A stretch of DNA of 64,000 bases, taken from NCBI GenBank assembly GCA_017527905.1, contig JAFXPK010000041.1, positions 37,153 through 101,152 of the forward strand. The letters are read 5' to 3'. The notes beneath the pieces were generated by a model that was given only the letters and a program-made list of their open reading frames with translations, was not told the origin of the DNA and did not search any database. Below, piece by piece: positions 40,818 through 49,944 of the stretch. The stretch comes from Paludibacteraceae bacterium (GTDB taxonomy: Bacteria; Bacteroidota; Bacteroidia; Bacteroidales; Paludibacteraceae). How positions within the stretch are numbered: position 1 is the stretch's first letter; every line of letters begins with the position of its first letter. Both the position numbers and the translations under genes were made by a program.

Positions 40818-43800
40818 ATGTTAAGGACAAGAAACACCTACATATTGTTCGGACTAATGGCAATTCTGACATTAGCGGGCTGTGACATGAAGAAGAACAC
40901 TTGGTTCAACAGGAAACACCAAGCGCTGAACACGAAATACAACGTCTATTACAACGCAAACGAGTCCTTCAAAAAAGGGAACAAGAGGATTGAGGAAGCA
41001 TTTCAACCAGACTATTCCCACGTGATCCCCGTGTTCGCCGTGAGCGACGCTTCCACGAAAGGAGCCGGAACGGGAGACATGAACAAGGCGGTGGAGAAGT
41101 GCGAGCAGGCCATCCAGAAACGCTCCATGCAGAAGAAACCGAAGAAGGACTACAGCAAGATGCGTGACCCGAACTACGTCTCATTCTACAACCAAGAAGA
41201 GTTCAACTCCTACATGGATGAAGTATACATGCTGATGGGCAAATCCAAATACTACGCCAACGACTACTTGGCCGCCTCAGCCACCTTCACCTACGTCACC
41301 AAGCACTTCTCGCACGACCAAAGGCTCGTGACGGAGGCGAACATCTGGAAGGCGCGCTCCATGAAAGAGATGGACTGGATCTACGAGGCCGACGAAATAC
41401 TCAAACGAATCGACCCGGAAGAGATCGACCCATCGCTCTCCAACCTATACAACGGAGCCATGGCCGACCTGCTCGTCACCCAGCGGGAATACAAGGCCGC
41501 CCTCCCTTACCTGGAGAAGGCCGCCGAAACGGAGAAAGACCGCACACAACGGACCCGTTTCAACTTCGTGGCCGCACAGATATACCAACTGCTAGGCGAT
41601 AAGGAAAAGGCATTCACACTTTACGAGAAGGTCATCAAGGCCAATCCGACTTACCAAATGTCCTTCAACGCCAAGATCAGGGAGACGGAAGTGGTAGGCG
41701 ACAAACAATCCACCGAATCGCTCGTCATCCGCCTACAGAAAATGGCCAAGAACAAGAACAACGAGGACTATTTAGACCAAATCTACTATGCGATCGGTAA
41801 CATTTACCTCGCCAAGAAGGATACCGCCAAAGCAGTAGAGAACTACCTACTGTCCGTAGAGAAAAGCACCCGCAACGGCAAGGAGAAGGCACAGACGCTC
41901 ATCACGCTCGGCGACCTCTACTACGAACGCCCTGACTACGTGCTGGCGCAACCTTGCTTCTCGGAAGCTTCCTCTCTGATAGACCACAAGCACGACGATT
42001 ACGCCAGGGTTTCCCGACTCGCCTCCGTGCTGGACGAACTGGTGCAGAACTACAACACCTACAAGCTGCAGGATAGCTTACTCATCCTCTCCACCGCAAG
42101 CAAAGGCGACCTGACAGCCGCCATCAACAGGCAAATCGCCAAAATCATCGAGGAGGAGAAGAAAGAAAGAGAACGCCGCCAGAAGGAATACGAGGAGCAA
42201 AAGCAATTGGAGCTTGAGATAGAGAACATGGCTGTCATGGACAAACGCGCCTTAGGAAACGCGCAGGAATCCACCTGGTATTTCTACGTCAAAAGCACAG
42301 TGGACAAAGGAAAACTGGAGTTCCGCAAAAAATTCGGACAAAGAAGACTGGAGGACAACTGGAACCGTAAAAACAAAACCATCGCCGTCTTCTCGGAAGA
42401 GTCATTGTCGGACATGGTCGACATGGACGCCCTGAACATGGGGAACTCCGACGAGGCTTCAGAAGAGTCTACGGACGGAGCTAACAAGCAAACCATGGCG
42501 AACGAGGCCAACCCGAAACGTCCGGAATACTACTTGAAACAGATTCCTTTCAGCGATGAGCAGAAAAAGATCTCGAACGAACAACTCGCCGACGCACTCT
42601 TCAACCTAGGCGTCATCTACGACGAGAAACTGAACGACTACGAGAAGGCGTTCCAAGCCTTCGAGGAATTCGCGAGACGCTACCCGAACGACCCCCGCAC
42701 AGCGGACGGATTCTACTGCTGCTACAGAATCGCCGGCAAAATGAACGATATACCATTGGCCGACAAATACAGGGACAGACTCCTCTCGGAATACCCGGAC
42801 AGCAAGTACGCGAAGATACTCTCCCAGCCAGACTTCAAGGAGAAACTCGAGAGGATGAAGGACGTGCAAGACTCCCTCTACGAGAAAACTTACGCAGCTT
42901 TCCTCAACGGACAATTCAACGACGTAAAGACCAACACCGCCTATATGGAGGCCAACTACCCTGTGTCATCCCTCATGCCTAAGTTCTTGCTCCTAAACGC
43001 ACTGAGCATCGGAAAGACCGCAGGGAAGGACACATTCTCCTCCGCTCTCAACAACCTGTTGGAACGCTACCCGAACAGCGACGTTTCCTCCATGGCGAAG
43101 GACATCCTCGCCCTCATCAACCAAGGAAACAACCCTGAACAAGGCAAATCGGCAGGCGGACTGATGTCTCTGCGTGAGGAAAACAGGAAAGAGATCGCCG
43201 AAGAGAACGGTGTGGTGGACAACAAAGGGTTCACAGCCAGCTTCGACTCCCCTTACATTTTCGTGATCATCACAGACACCACAAAGGTCAACTCCAACAA
43301 ACTCCTCTACGAGACCGCCACCTACAACTTCACGAAGTTCCTCATCAAGGACTTCGACCTGAACGTCAAAGACGGCATACTCTCCGTTTCCGGACTCGAC
43401 AACTACGAGGAAGCCCTCTGGTACATCAACGGTGTGATCGCGGACCAAGGCATACAATCCCTCCTCAGCGGAACAGACTACAAGTACCTGCTCATCACGC
43501 CAGAGAACCTGGATCTGATCGGCAAAGGCTACACCGTGGAGCAATACGAGAAGTTCTACAGAGAGAACATCGCTGGCAAAAACAAACGCTCCAACAAGAC
43601 CAACATCGAGCTCGTCGGTGAGAAAAAGGAACTGGAGGAGGCCACCACCACCCAAAAGCTCGACGTGAAAGAGGGTGACGACCTGAACGGCGCGAAGGTG
43701 ACCTCCACCCCAAGCGAGACCCCACAGACAAGCGCACCAGCCACCGAAGTGAAAGAAGAGACGAAACCGTCCACAGAGACGGCAAGCGAACCGAAGGCGG

Positions 43801-44312
43801 CCGCACCTCAACCAGAGGAGAAGAGCAACGCTCAACCGGAAGAGAAGAAGGAGAATACCCTCCCAGAGTCTTCCTCCGAGCAAAAGGAGTCCGACAAAAC
43901 GGTCCAAGAGCAACCTAAAAAGGAATTGCGGAAATACAAAGGGCTCTACACCTACGACCCGTCATCATCCCACTGCCTCGCCATCATCGTCAACGGGAAA
44001 GTGAACGAGAGCGATGTGACAAAAGCTCTGAACGAGTACAACAAGAACAACCATGCGCTATTGAACCTAAGCGTGGAGACCACATCGTCCAAAGACTTCT
44101 CCCAAATATTCGTGATCGGCGACATGCCTTCGGCGGAGATAGGCATGTCCTATCTCACCCAAATCGTGAAAAGCGTAGAGGTGAAGAACGCGTTCGGAAG
44201 CACTCCTTACCGCAACATAGTCATTTCCAAAGACAACCTGAAAGCATTGAAGGAAAGCGGTAACATCAACGTTTACATGGAATTGTACAAACGATTATAC
44301 CTAAAAAGATAG
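40818..44312 (+). CDS. porW: T9SS TPR lipoprotein PorW/SprE
   Basis: 1164 residues. A lipoprotein signal peptide ends in LTLAGC (Cys near 22). The mature part begins KKNTWFNRKHQALNTKYNVYYNANESFKKG, a family hallmark. Many TPR-like helical repeats follow (about 120-450 and 590-770), then a Pro/Glu/Lys/Thr-rich linker (about 940-1030) and a compact C-terminal domain (about 1035-1164). PorW/SprE is an outer-membrane lipoprotein needed for T9SS secretion, thought to link the GldK/GldN ring to SprA. porX follows after 3 bases, so the two are almost certainly cotranscribed. Confidence 0.92.
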   Translation: MLRTRNTYILFGLMAILTLAGCDMKKNTWFNRKHQALNTKYNVYYNANESFKKGNKRIEEAFQPDYSHVIPVFAVSDASTKGAGTGDMNKAVEKCEQAIQKRSMQKKPKKDYSKMRDPNYVSFYNQEEFNSYMDEVYMLMGKSKYYANDYLAASATFTYVTKHFSHDQRLVTEANIWKARSMKEMDWIYEADEILKRIDPEEIDPSLSNLYNGAMADLLVTQREYKAALPYLEKAAETEKDRTQRTRFNFVAAQIYQLLGDKEKAFTLYEKVIKANPTYQMSFNAKIRETEVVGDKQSTESLVIRLQKMAKNKNNEDYLDQIYYAIGNIYLAKKDTAKAVENYLLSVEKSTRNGKEKAQTLITLGDLYYERPDYVLAQPCFSEASSLIDHKHDDYARVSRLASVLDELVQNYNTYKLQDSLLILSTASKGDLTAAINRQIAKIIEEEKKERERRQKEYEEQKQLELEIENMAVMDKRALGNAQESTWYFYVKSTVDKGKLEFRKKFGQRRLEDNWNRKNKTIAVFSEESLSDMVDMDALNMGNSDEASEESTDGANKQTMANEANPKRPEYYLKQIPFSDEQKKISNEQLADALFNLGVIYDEKLNDYEKAFQAFEEFARRYPNDPRTADGFYCCYRIAGKMNDIPLADKYRDRLLSEYPDSKYAKILSQPDFKEKLERMKDVQDSLYEKTYAAFLNGQFNDVKTNTAYMEANYPVSSLMPKFLLLNALSIGKTAGKDTFSSALNNLLERYPNSDVSSMAKDILALINQGNNPEQGKSAGGLMSLREENRKEIAEENGVVDNKGFTASFDSPYIFVIITDTTKVNSNKLLYETATYNFTKFLIKDFDLNVKDGILSVSGLDNYEEALWYINGVIADQGIQSLLSGTDYKYLLITPENLDLIGKGYTVEQYEKFYRENIAGKNKRSNKTNIELVGEKKELEEATTTQKLDVKEGDDLNGAKVTSTPSETPQTSAPATEVKEETKPSTETASEPKAAAPQPEEKSNAQPEEKKENTLPESSSEQKESDKTVQEQPKKELRKYKGLYTYDPSSSHCLAIIVNGKVNESDVTKALNEYNKNNHALLNLSVETTSSKDFSQIFVIGDMPSAEIGMSYLTQIVKSVEVKNAFGSTPYRNIVISKDNLKALKESGNINVYMELYKRLYLKR

Positions 44313-44315
44313 AAA

Positions 44316-45863
44316 ATGAAGAAAGATAGGATTCTCTGGGCTGACGATGAAATAGACCTGCTGAAGGCACACATCCTCTTTCTCGAGGCGAAAGGCTACG
44401 AGGTGGTGTGCGTCAACAATGGTAAAGACGCGGTGCAATGCTGCAAGGAACAACACTTCGACATCATATTCCTCGACGAAAACATGCCTGGCCTCAGCGG
44501 CTTGGAAGCGCTCTCCCTCATCAAGGAGAAGGACACCAGCGTTCCTATCGTCATGATCACCAAAAGTGAGGAGGAGAACCTGATGGAACAAGCCATCGGG
44601 AAACAAATCGCGGACTATCTGATCAAACCCGTCAACCCGAACCAGATCCTGCTTTCCATCAAAAAGAACATCAACAAGACTGAGATCGTCTCCTCCACCA
44701 CCACAGACGACTACCGCACCGAGTTCGCCAAGATAGGTATGCTCATCAACGAATCAACCCAATTCGAGGATTGGGTAGAGGTATATAAAAAACTGGTTTA
44801 TTGGGAGATACAGTTGGAGAATGCGGACAGTCAGATGCAAGACCTGCTACGGATGCAAAAGGAGGAGGCCAACTCCACCTTCGTGAAATACATCAAAAAG
44901 AACTATGAGGATTGGTTCACCCCCAACGCCCAACGTCCGATGCTCAGCCATGAGCTCTTCAAGAAATGCATCTTCCCGGCGCTGGACAACGGAGAAAAAG
45001 TGTTCCTCGTCATTCTAGATAATTTCAGACTAGACCAATGGAGGGTGATCAAGGACTTGCTGTCCAACGATTTTGTCGTGGAGAACGAGGAGATCTACAG
45101 CAGCATCCTCCCGACCGCCACACAATACGCGAGAAATGCTATCTTCGCCGGATTGCTTCCCGCGCAAATCAAGAAGATGTTCCCTCAATATTGGGTGGAA
45201 GAAGGCGATGACGAAGGCAAAAACATCTATGAGAAGGAGTTGCTGCAGTCCCAGATAGACCGGTACAGGAAGAAGTACACCTTCTCCTACCATAAGATCA
45301 ACGATCCTTCGGCGGGAGAGAAGCTCGTCACGGAACTTCCGCAACACTTAGGCAAGCAACTGAACGTGGCCGTGTACAATTTCGTGGACATGCTTTCGCA
45401 CGCCCGCACAGACTCTAAAATGATCAGGGAACTCGCATCGACGGAAGCCGCCTACCGCTCGCTGACCAAGTCTTGGTTCCAGCACTCCCCGATCCTAGAC
45501 CTTTTCAAGGCACTGGCGCAACAGGACGTCAAAATCATGATCACGACCGACCACGGAACCATCCGTGCGGACAAAGCCATACGCGTCATCGGTGACAAAA
45601 ACACCAACACGAACCTTCGATACAAAGTGGGGAAAAACCTAGACTACAACCCGAAAGAGGTGATGGCCATCAAACAACCGGAAAAGATCGGTCTGCCTTC
45701 GCTCAATGTCAGCTCGACCTACATCTTTGCGGGGAACAACGATTTCTTCGCCTATCCGAACAATTACAACTACTACGTCTCCTACTACAAGAACACCTTC
45801 CAACACGGAGGCATCTCCATCGAAGAGATGATCATCCCTCTCGTGACGCTACGCAGGAAATGA
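44316..45863 (+). CDS. porX: T9SS response regulator PorX (receiver plus PglZ domain)
   Basis: 515 residues. An N-terminal receiver domain (about 1-120) has ILWADDEIDLL, the phospho-accepting Asp in IIFLDENMPG (residue 54) and the Lys in YLIKPV. A helical linker (about 130-190) leads to a PglZ-type alkaline-phosphatase-superfamily domain (about 205-510) with VFLVILDNFRLDQWRVI, ILPTATQYARNA and ITTDHGTIR. PorX controls T9SS gene expression with PorY and SigP in Porphyromonas, and the PglZ domain has been reported to hydrolyse cyclic or linear oligonucleotides. The 3' end overlaps the convergent kinase gene by 15 bases. Confidence 0.93.
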   Translation: MKKDRILWADDEIDLLKAHILFLEAKGYEVVCVNNGKDAVQCCKEQHFDIIFLDENMPGLSGLEALSLIKEKDTSVPIVMITKSEEENLMEQAIGKQIADYLIKPVNPNQILLSIKKNINKTEIVSSTTTDDYRTEFAKIGMLINESTQFEDWVEVYKKLVYWEIQLENADSQMQDLLRMQKEEANSTFVKYIKKNYEDWFTPNAQRPMLSHELFKKCIFPALDNGEKVFLVILDNFRLDQWRVIKDLLSNDFVVENEEIYSSILPTATQYARNAIFAGLLPAQIKKMFPQYWVEEGDDEGKNIYEKELLQSQIDRYRKKYTFSYHKINDPSAGEKLVTELPQHLGKQLNVAVYNFVDMLSHARTDSKMIRELASTEAAYRSLTKSWFQHSPILDLFKALAQQDVKIMITTDHGTIRADKAIRVIGDKNTNTNLRYKVGKNLDYNPKEVMAIKQPEKIGLPSLNVSSTYIFAGNNDFFAYPNNYNYYVSYYKNTFQHGGISIEEMIIPLVTLRRK

Positions 45864-46694
45864 CACTCCCCTGTGGTACGCCACTAAGGCATCCATGGGA
45901 CGCGCCACGATAGTGCGCACGGCATATCCATAACGTCCGGCGACCGCCTGCAGGATATCAGAGAAATGGGCAGCTATGGAACCTACAAAACCCATCTCCC
46001 GCACATCCGTCGGATATTGCAGCACATTGCGCTCAAAAAAGGCGACGAAAGATCTCTCCACCACGCTCCGGCAGTATGGATGGTCAATATGTTCCGCCAG
46101 AAAACGTGTGAAAGTCGCCAGAAACCGGTTCGGGAAACTCTTCCTATAGACTCCATCCATAATGTCCTTACGGTCAGCGCCATACCACTTCCAGAACATC
46201 TCACAGACATCTGCGGGTGCGCACCCCTTCAAGACATCCCCGACCAACTGTTTCCCCATGGTAGCACCACTTCCCTCATCGCCAAGCACATAGCCCAACG
46301 GAGGCACATTACTCACCACAACGGAACCATCGAAATAGCAGGAATTGGACCCCGTACCCAAGATACAGGCGATACCCGCACCATCACCCAACGTGGCACG
46401 GCACGCCGCAAAAAGGTCACTATGCGCCTCCACTCTGGCGTTCGGGAACAGAGAAGAGAGGACATCCACGAAAAGAGGCTCATAATCCGCCACGCACCCC
46501 GCTCCATAATAATAGACGGAATCGACTGAGGAGGGAGAAACCAACTGACAAGAGCGTCGCAACTCGGAACGTATCGCCTCCGCATCCATGAAAAAAGGAT
46601 TAATCCCCGCCAACTCGGCAGAGACACATGAACCATCCTCCTTGACCAAGCGGACATCCGTCTTCGTGGAACCCGCATCGAAAATCAGAAACAT
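45849..46694 (-). CDS. BadF/BadG-type ATPase, N-acetylglucosamine kinase-like
   Basis: 281 residues from ATG 46694 (MFLIFDAGSTKTDV); the frame opens 8 codons earlier without similarity. The ASKHA-fold phosphate motif DAGSTKTDVRLV is near residue 6, ACILGTGSNSCYFDG near 113, and GYVLGDEGSGATMGKQLVGD near 135. Bacteroidetes members are usually called N-acetylglucosamine kinases, phosphorylating amino sugars from peptidoglycan or chitin turnover; the substrate is inferred. It faces porX and overlaps its last 15 bases. Confidence 0.85.
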   Translation of the reverse strand: MFLIFDAGSTKTDVRLVKEDGSCVSAELAGINPFFMDAEAIRSELRRSCQLVSPSSVDSVYYYGAGCVADYEPLFVDVLSSLFPNARVEAHSDLFAACRATLGDGAGIACILGTGSNSCYFDGSVVVSNVPPLGYVLGDEGSGATMGKQLVGDVLKGCAPADVCEMFWKWYGADRKDIMDGVYRKSFPNRFLATFTRFLAEHIDHPYCRSVVERSFVAFFERNVLQYPTDVREMGFVGSIAAHFSDILQAVAGRYGYAVRTIVARPMDALVAYHRGVSFPA

Positions 46695-46843
46695 AAGAAT
46701 AAAGTATTGAACCATCACAAATGTACGGAAAAATGTGATTCACAAGGCTATTGGTCATGCGAAATGAACCATCTTTCACCTTAAGAAAAGCGTCATTACT
46801 CTGAAAATTACCATACATTAGGCGAAAGAAAGGAAAAAAAATA

Positions 46844-46851
46844 TAACTTTG
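46844..46851 (+). promoter_or_regulatory. Candidate -7 box before the PepSY-like gene
   Basis: TAACTTTG fits TAnnTTTG and lies 27 bases before the ATG at 46878; no clear -33 box. Confidence 0.35.
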
Positions 46852-46877
46852 AGCAAATAAACATAAAAGCGAATTTT

Positions 46878-47702
46878 ATGAAGGCATCTATAGTTAAAGC
46901 ACTGTTTTTCGGAGCGGTCTGCACATTCCTGACCGCCTGCAACGACGTCAACGAGTCTAAACTTCCCCAAGGAGCCACCCGCTTCCTTTCGGAGCACTTC
47001 AGCGACATACCTGTGTCCCAAGTCATGGACACCATCACGCAAATGGGCTATACGGCCATCCTAGAAAACGGCACGGAGATCGACTTCGACGAGAACGGTG
47101 AATGGGAAGAGATCAACTTCAAGAAAAATGATGTGCCCGCATCCCTCCTCCAATCACTGCCAGGCAGCATAGACTCCTACCTGAAAGAGAACTACGGGGA
47201 AGCGAGCATCCGAAAAATCGCGAAGAAAAGCTTCGGCAGGAACAACCTCATCTACAGAATCGCCTTCAACAAGCCGAACAAGATAGAGATCAGCTTCACC
47301 AAAGACGGAGAGTTCATCAGCAACGACCCCGAAGACAAACGTGTGCCGTCCGTGGCAAAGAAATTCATCAGCCAATTCGAAGGGACAGAGGTATCCTCCA
47401 TCTACGTGGATGTGGACGGAGACATAGAAATCACCTTGGACGACAAAACAGAAATCGACTTCGACAGGAAGGGAAATTGGTACGCCGTCAAGACGAAGAA
47501 CAAGGCGATGCCTGACGTCTTCCTGAAACAATTGCCTAACAACATGACCAAGTATGTGGGCAAGAAATACCCCGACCAATTCATCCGTAGAGTCGAGAAG
47601 AAGAGCTACGGCTACCGTATCAGGCTGAACAAGCCGAACGATATCGAACTAAGTTTCACCAAAAGCGGAATCCTCATCAACGAAGAGTCCGAAAACGAAT
47701 GA
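46878..47702 (+). CDS. PepSY-like (DUF2874) lipoprotein with two tandem units
   Basis: 274 residues. A lipoprotein signal peptide ends in FLTAC (Cys near 21). The mature protein consists of two similar units of about 115 residues (about 30-150 and 156-268). Each contains GTEIDFDENGEWE or KTEIDFDRKGNWY, a proline-Leu-Pro turn (LLQSLPGSI / FLKQLPNNM) and an end of the type NKPNKIEISFTKDGEFI / NKPNDIELSFTKSGILI. This is the putative beta-lactamase-inhibitor-like PepSY fold common in Bacteroidetes, thought to be a periplasmic inhibitor or binding protein. It lies 4 bases before an FGE-like gene. Confidence 0.85.
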   Translation: MKASIVKALFFGAVCTFLTACNDVNESKLPQGATRFLSEHFSDIPVSQVMDTITQMGYTAILENGTEIDFDENGEWEEINFKKNDVPASLLQSLPGSIDSYLKENYGEASIRKIAKKSFGRNNLIYRIAFNKPNKIEISFTKDGEFISNDPEDKRVPSVAKKFISQFEGTEVSSIYVDVDGDIEITLDDKTEIDFDRKGNWYAVKTKNKAMPDVFLKQLPNNMTKYVGKKYPDQFIRRVEKKSYGYRIRLNKPNDIELSFTKSGILINEESENE

Positions 47703-47706
47703 TGAC

Positions 47707-48579
47707 ATGAAGAGACTCACAACCATACTATTCGTAGCGGCACTGTCCATCCCGGGAGCATACGCCGCAGGCAAAAAAGCGGCCAAAGGGCAGCCCGCCG
47801 CCCCTCAGGAGCAACAGCAGTCCAACGCATACAGGGAAGACCAGATCGCGAGGAAAAAGGCGATACTGAAATTCAAAACAGTATTCGTGGAGGGTGGCTC
47901 CTTCACCATGGGATGCACCGCCGAACAGGAAGACGAATGCTTCGCCCCCGAGAAGCCTGCACACCCTGTCTTCGTGAGAAGTTTCGCCATCTGCAAATAC
48001 TGCGTCACGCAAAGGCAATGGAGGGAAGTCATGGGTAAAAACCCTAGCGACGTGCGGGACGAGGACTTCCCCGTCACCAACATATCATGGGATGACGCCC
48101 AAAAATTCATCAGCAAGCTCAACAACTTCATGGGAACGAGCTACCGGCTCCCGACCGAGGCGGAATGGGAGTTCGCCGCAAGGGGCGGAATCTATTCGGA
48201 GAACAAAAAATACAGTGGCAGCGAAGAATGCAGGATGGTCGCATGGTACAAAGATAACGCCGGAGAACTACGTCCGGGCGGCAAGCGAAAGGGCAACGAG
48301 ATAGGCCTCTTCGACATGAGCGGCAACGTCTGGGAATGGTGCTCCGACTGGTACGGACCTTACACTACCGACACGGAGACCGAACAGATCAACCCGGAAG
48401 GCGCGCCTGAGGGGAAAGAGCGGGTCGTCAGGGGCGGTTACTTCGAAGGACCAGCCATCTTCTGCCGCGTCTCCTGCCGGAATAAGAGCGAACCGAACTA
48501 CGCCTCCAGCATCATCGGTCTGCGACTGGCGACCGACTTCACGGACGATGCGGAGAAACCAAGCGAAATGGAGCCTTGA
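47707..48579 (+). CDS. Exported formylglycine-generating-enzyme-like protein
   Basis: 290 residues. A Sec signal peptide (about 1-20) and a Gln/Ala/Lys-rich spacer (about 21-50) precede an FGE/SUMF1 domain (about 58-280). The domain has VEGGSFTMGC, YRLPTEAEWEFAARGG, GLFDMSGNVWEWCSDWYGPY, VVRGGYF and GLRLATDF. It is smaller than gldJ's product and lacks a lipobox. The active-site Cys pair of true FGE is not evident, so it is probably a structural or binding member. Tight linkage to the PepSY-like lipoprotein suggests a common function. Confidence 0.85.
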   Translation: MKRLTTILFVAALSIPGAYAAGKKAAKGQPAAPQEQQQSNAYREDQIARKKAILKFKTVFVEGGSFTMGCTAEQEDECFAPEKPAHPVFVRSFAICKYCVTQRQWREVMGKNPSDVRDEDFPVTNISWDDAQKFISKLNNFMGTSYRLPTEAEWEFAARGGIYSENKKYSGSEECRMVAWYKDNAGELRPGGKRKGNEIGLFDMSGNVWEWCSDWYGPYTTDTETEQINPEGAPEGKERVVRGGYFEGPAIFCRVSCRNKSEPNYASSIIGLRLATDFTDDAEKPSEMEP

Positions 48580-48696
48580 TCCAACCGCCCGCCTATATGG
48601 CTAAACTGAGAGGCGAAAAGCAAAAGGGGAAACCATATACGTCGCGAAACACAATGTCAACCAGGAAATGAAAATTTGTAAACAACTGAATATGAA

Positions 48697-49215
48697 ATGA
48701 AAAACTATTGCGAATTTAAATATGGAATGGTTGACATGGAACATTTGTATGCGGAATTGGAAAGCATGCAATATTCGGCTTATTTATCCCAAAAGCCAAA
48801 ATATTTATGTTCTTGGGATAAAAAACAGAATATCATTTACGCAAAACAGAACAACTCGCGAAACATTCTTTCCCCACACATCCGAATCACCTGTGACAAT
48901 GAATCTTTAAATGTCACTTGCCATTATTCGGAAGTGGCATATATCGCCACATATGCGATGCTTTTGATATGGGCATTTATGTTTTTCGCTTTTCTACTAG
49001 GAGAAGGAGATGCTCTCTATAAGATACAAGGAGGGTTAATGATTCTTGCTATTTTGGCCATTTTCGCCTTGCCTGTCAACAAAATCTTCTACCTAGACGA
49101 ATGCGAGGATATAAAAAAAGACCTACAGAAAATCATCCAATCAGACCCGATATCTTCAGTCTACACATGGGAATGGTATATTAAAATTCACTCTGACGAA
49201 CATGGGGAACACTGA
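48697..49215 (+). CDS. AT-rich gene for an unknown two-helix membrane protein
   Basis: 172 residues. A soluble N-terminal part (about 1-80) rich in Tyr, Asn and Lys, two membrane helices (about 82-103 and 110-130), then an acidic cytoplasmic or periplasmic tail with DECEDIKKDLQKI. No family recognised. Base composition is visibly more AT-rich than the neighbours, with codons such as TTA, AAA and ATA. It stands alone between the FGE-like gene and purE. Confidence 0.65.
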   Translation: MKNYCEFKYGMVDMEHLYAELESMQYSAYLSQKPKYLCSWDKKQNIIYAKQNNSRNILSPHIRITCDNESLNVTCHYSEVAYIATYAMLLIWAFMFFAFLLGEGDALYKIQGGLMILAILAIFALPVNKIFYLDECEDIKKDLQKIIQSDPISSVYTWEWYIKIHSDEHGEH

Positions 49216-49336
49216 AAATAATAAATAAATAATAAATATGGGATAGTCCCCACAACACAACTACCCAACCACCATTCCTGGCAATCATCGACATAGTCCA
49301 TCACTCGTGCGCAACCCTTCCGGCAACAAAAATCCT

Positions 49337-49367
49337 TTTGCGTTCAGGAAATAATTGTCTACTTTTG
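49337..49367 (+). promoter_or_regulatory. Canonical promoter of purE-folK
   Basis: TTTG (49337-49340), exactly 19 bases, then TACTTTTG (49360-49367). Transcription would start near 49374, which excludes a start codon at 49355 and supports ATG 49424. Confidence 0.8.
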
Positions 49368-49423
49368 TTCATGGATTAATCGAACAAACATTTTACACAA
49401 AAACAATAGCTAAACATAAGAAA

Positions 49424-49930
49424 ATGAACGCATTGGTTAGCATCATCATGGGCAGCACCTCCGACCTACCGGTCATGGAGAAAGCCGCCAAATTCCTGGA
49501 CGAGATGGAAGTGCCATTCGAAATGAACGCGCTCTCCGCCCATAGGACGCCCGACGAAGTGGAAGAATTCGCCCGTTCCGCCAAAGGAAGAGGCATAAAA
49601 GTGATCATCGCAGGTGCCGGAATGGCCGCCGCATTGCCGGGTGTCATCGCCGCCAGCACGACGTTACCCGTCATCGGAGTGCCTATCAAGGGCATGTTGG
49701 ACGGACTGGACGCCATGCTCTCCATCATCCAGATGCCTCCGGGAATACCCGTGGCGACAATGGGCGTGAACGGTGCGCAGAACGCCGCCATATTGGCCGT
49801 CGAAATGATGGCGCTCAGCGACAAGAACTTGGCCGACAAGCTCGCGAAGTACAAGGAAGGGCTGAAAGAGAAGATCGTGAAGGCAAACTCCGAACTTGCG
49901 GAGATCAAATACAACTTCAAAACGAACTAA
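49424..49930 (+). CDS. purE: N5-carboxyaminoimidazole ribonucleotide mutase
   Basis: 168 residues from ATG 49424. PurE class I converts N5-CAIR to CAIR in purine synthesis. The motifs are VSIIMGSTSDLPVMEKA (near 5), NALSAHRTPDEVEEF (near 38), VIIAGAGMAAALPGVIAA (near 62), VIGVPI and MPPGIPVATMGVNGAQNAA (near 105). Full length. The upstream in-frame ATG at 49355 lies inside the promoter. purK is not nearby. folK starts 14 bases downstream. Confidence 0.95.
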   Translation: MNALVSIIMGSTSDLPVMEKAAKFLDEMEVPFEMNALSAHRTPDEVEEFARSAKGRGIKVIIAGAGMAAALPGVIAASTTLPVIGVPIKGMLDGLDAMLSIIQMPPGIPVATMGVNGAQNAAILAVEMMALSDKNLADKLAKYKEGLKEKIVKANSELAEIKYNFKTN

Positions 49931-49944
49931 AAACTCTCCCCCAC

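Noticed and set aside
42993..43913. 306-residue open frame antisense to porW
   Set aside because: Low-complexity translation opposite the Pro/Glu/Lys-rich part of porW; codon bias of the real gene keeps the reverse frame open.
49355..49423. Longer purE N terminus
   Set aside because: The upstream ATG lies inside a canonical promoter and would precede the predicted transcript start.
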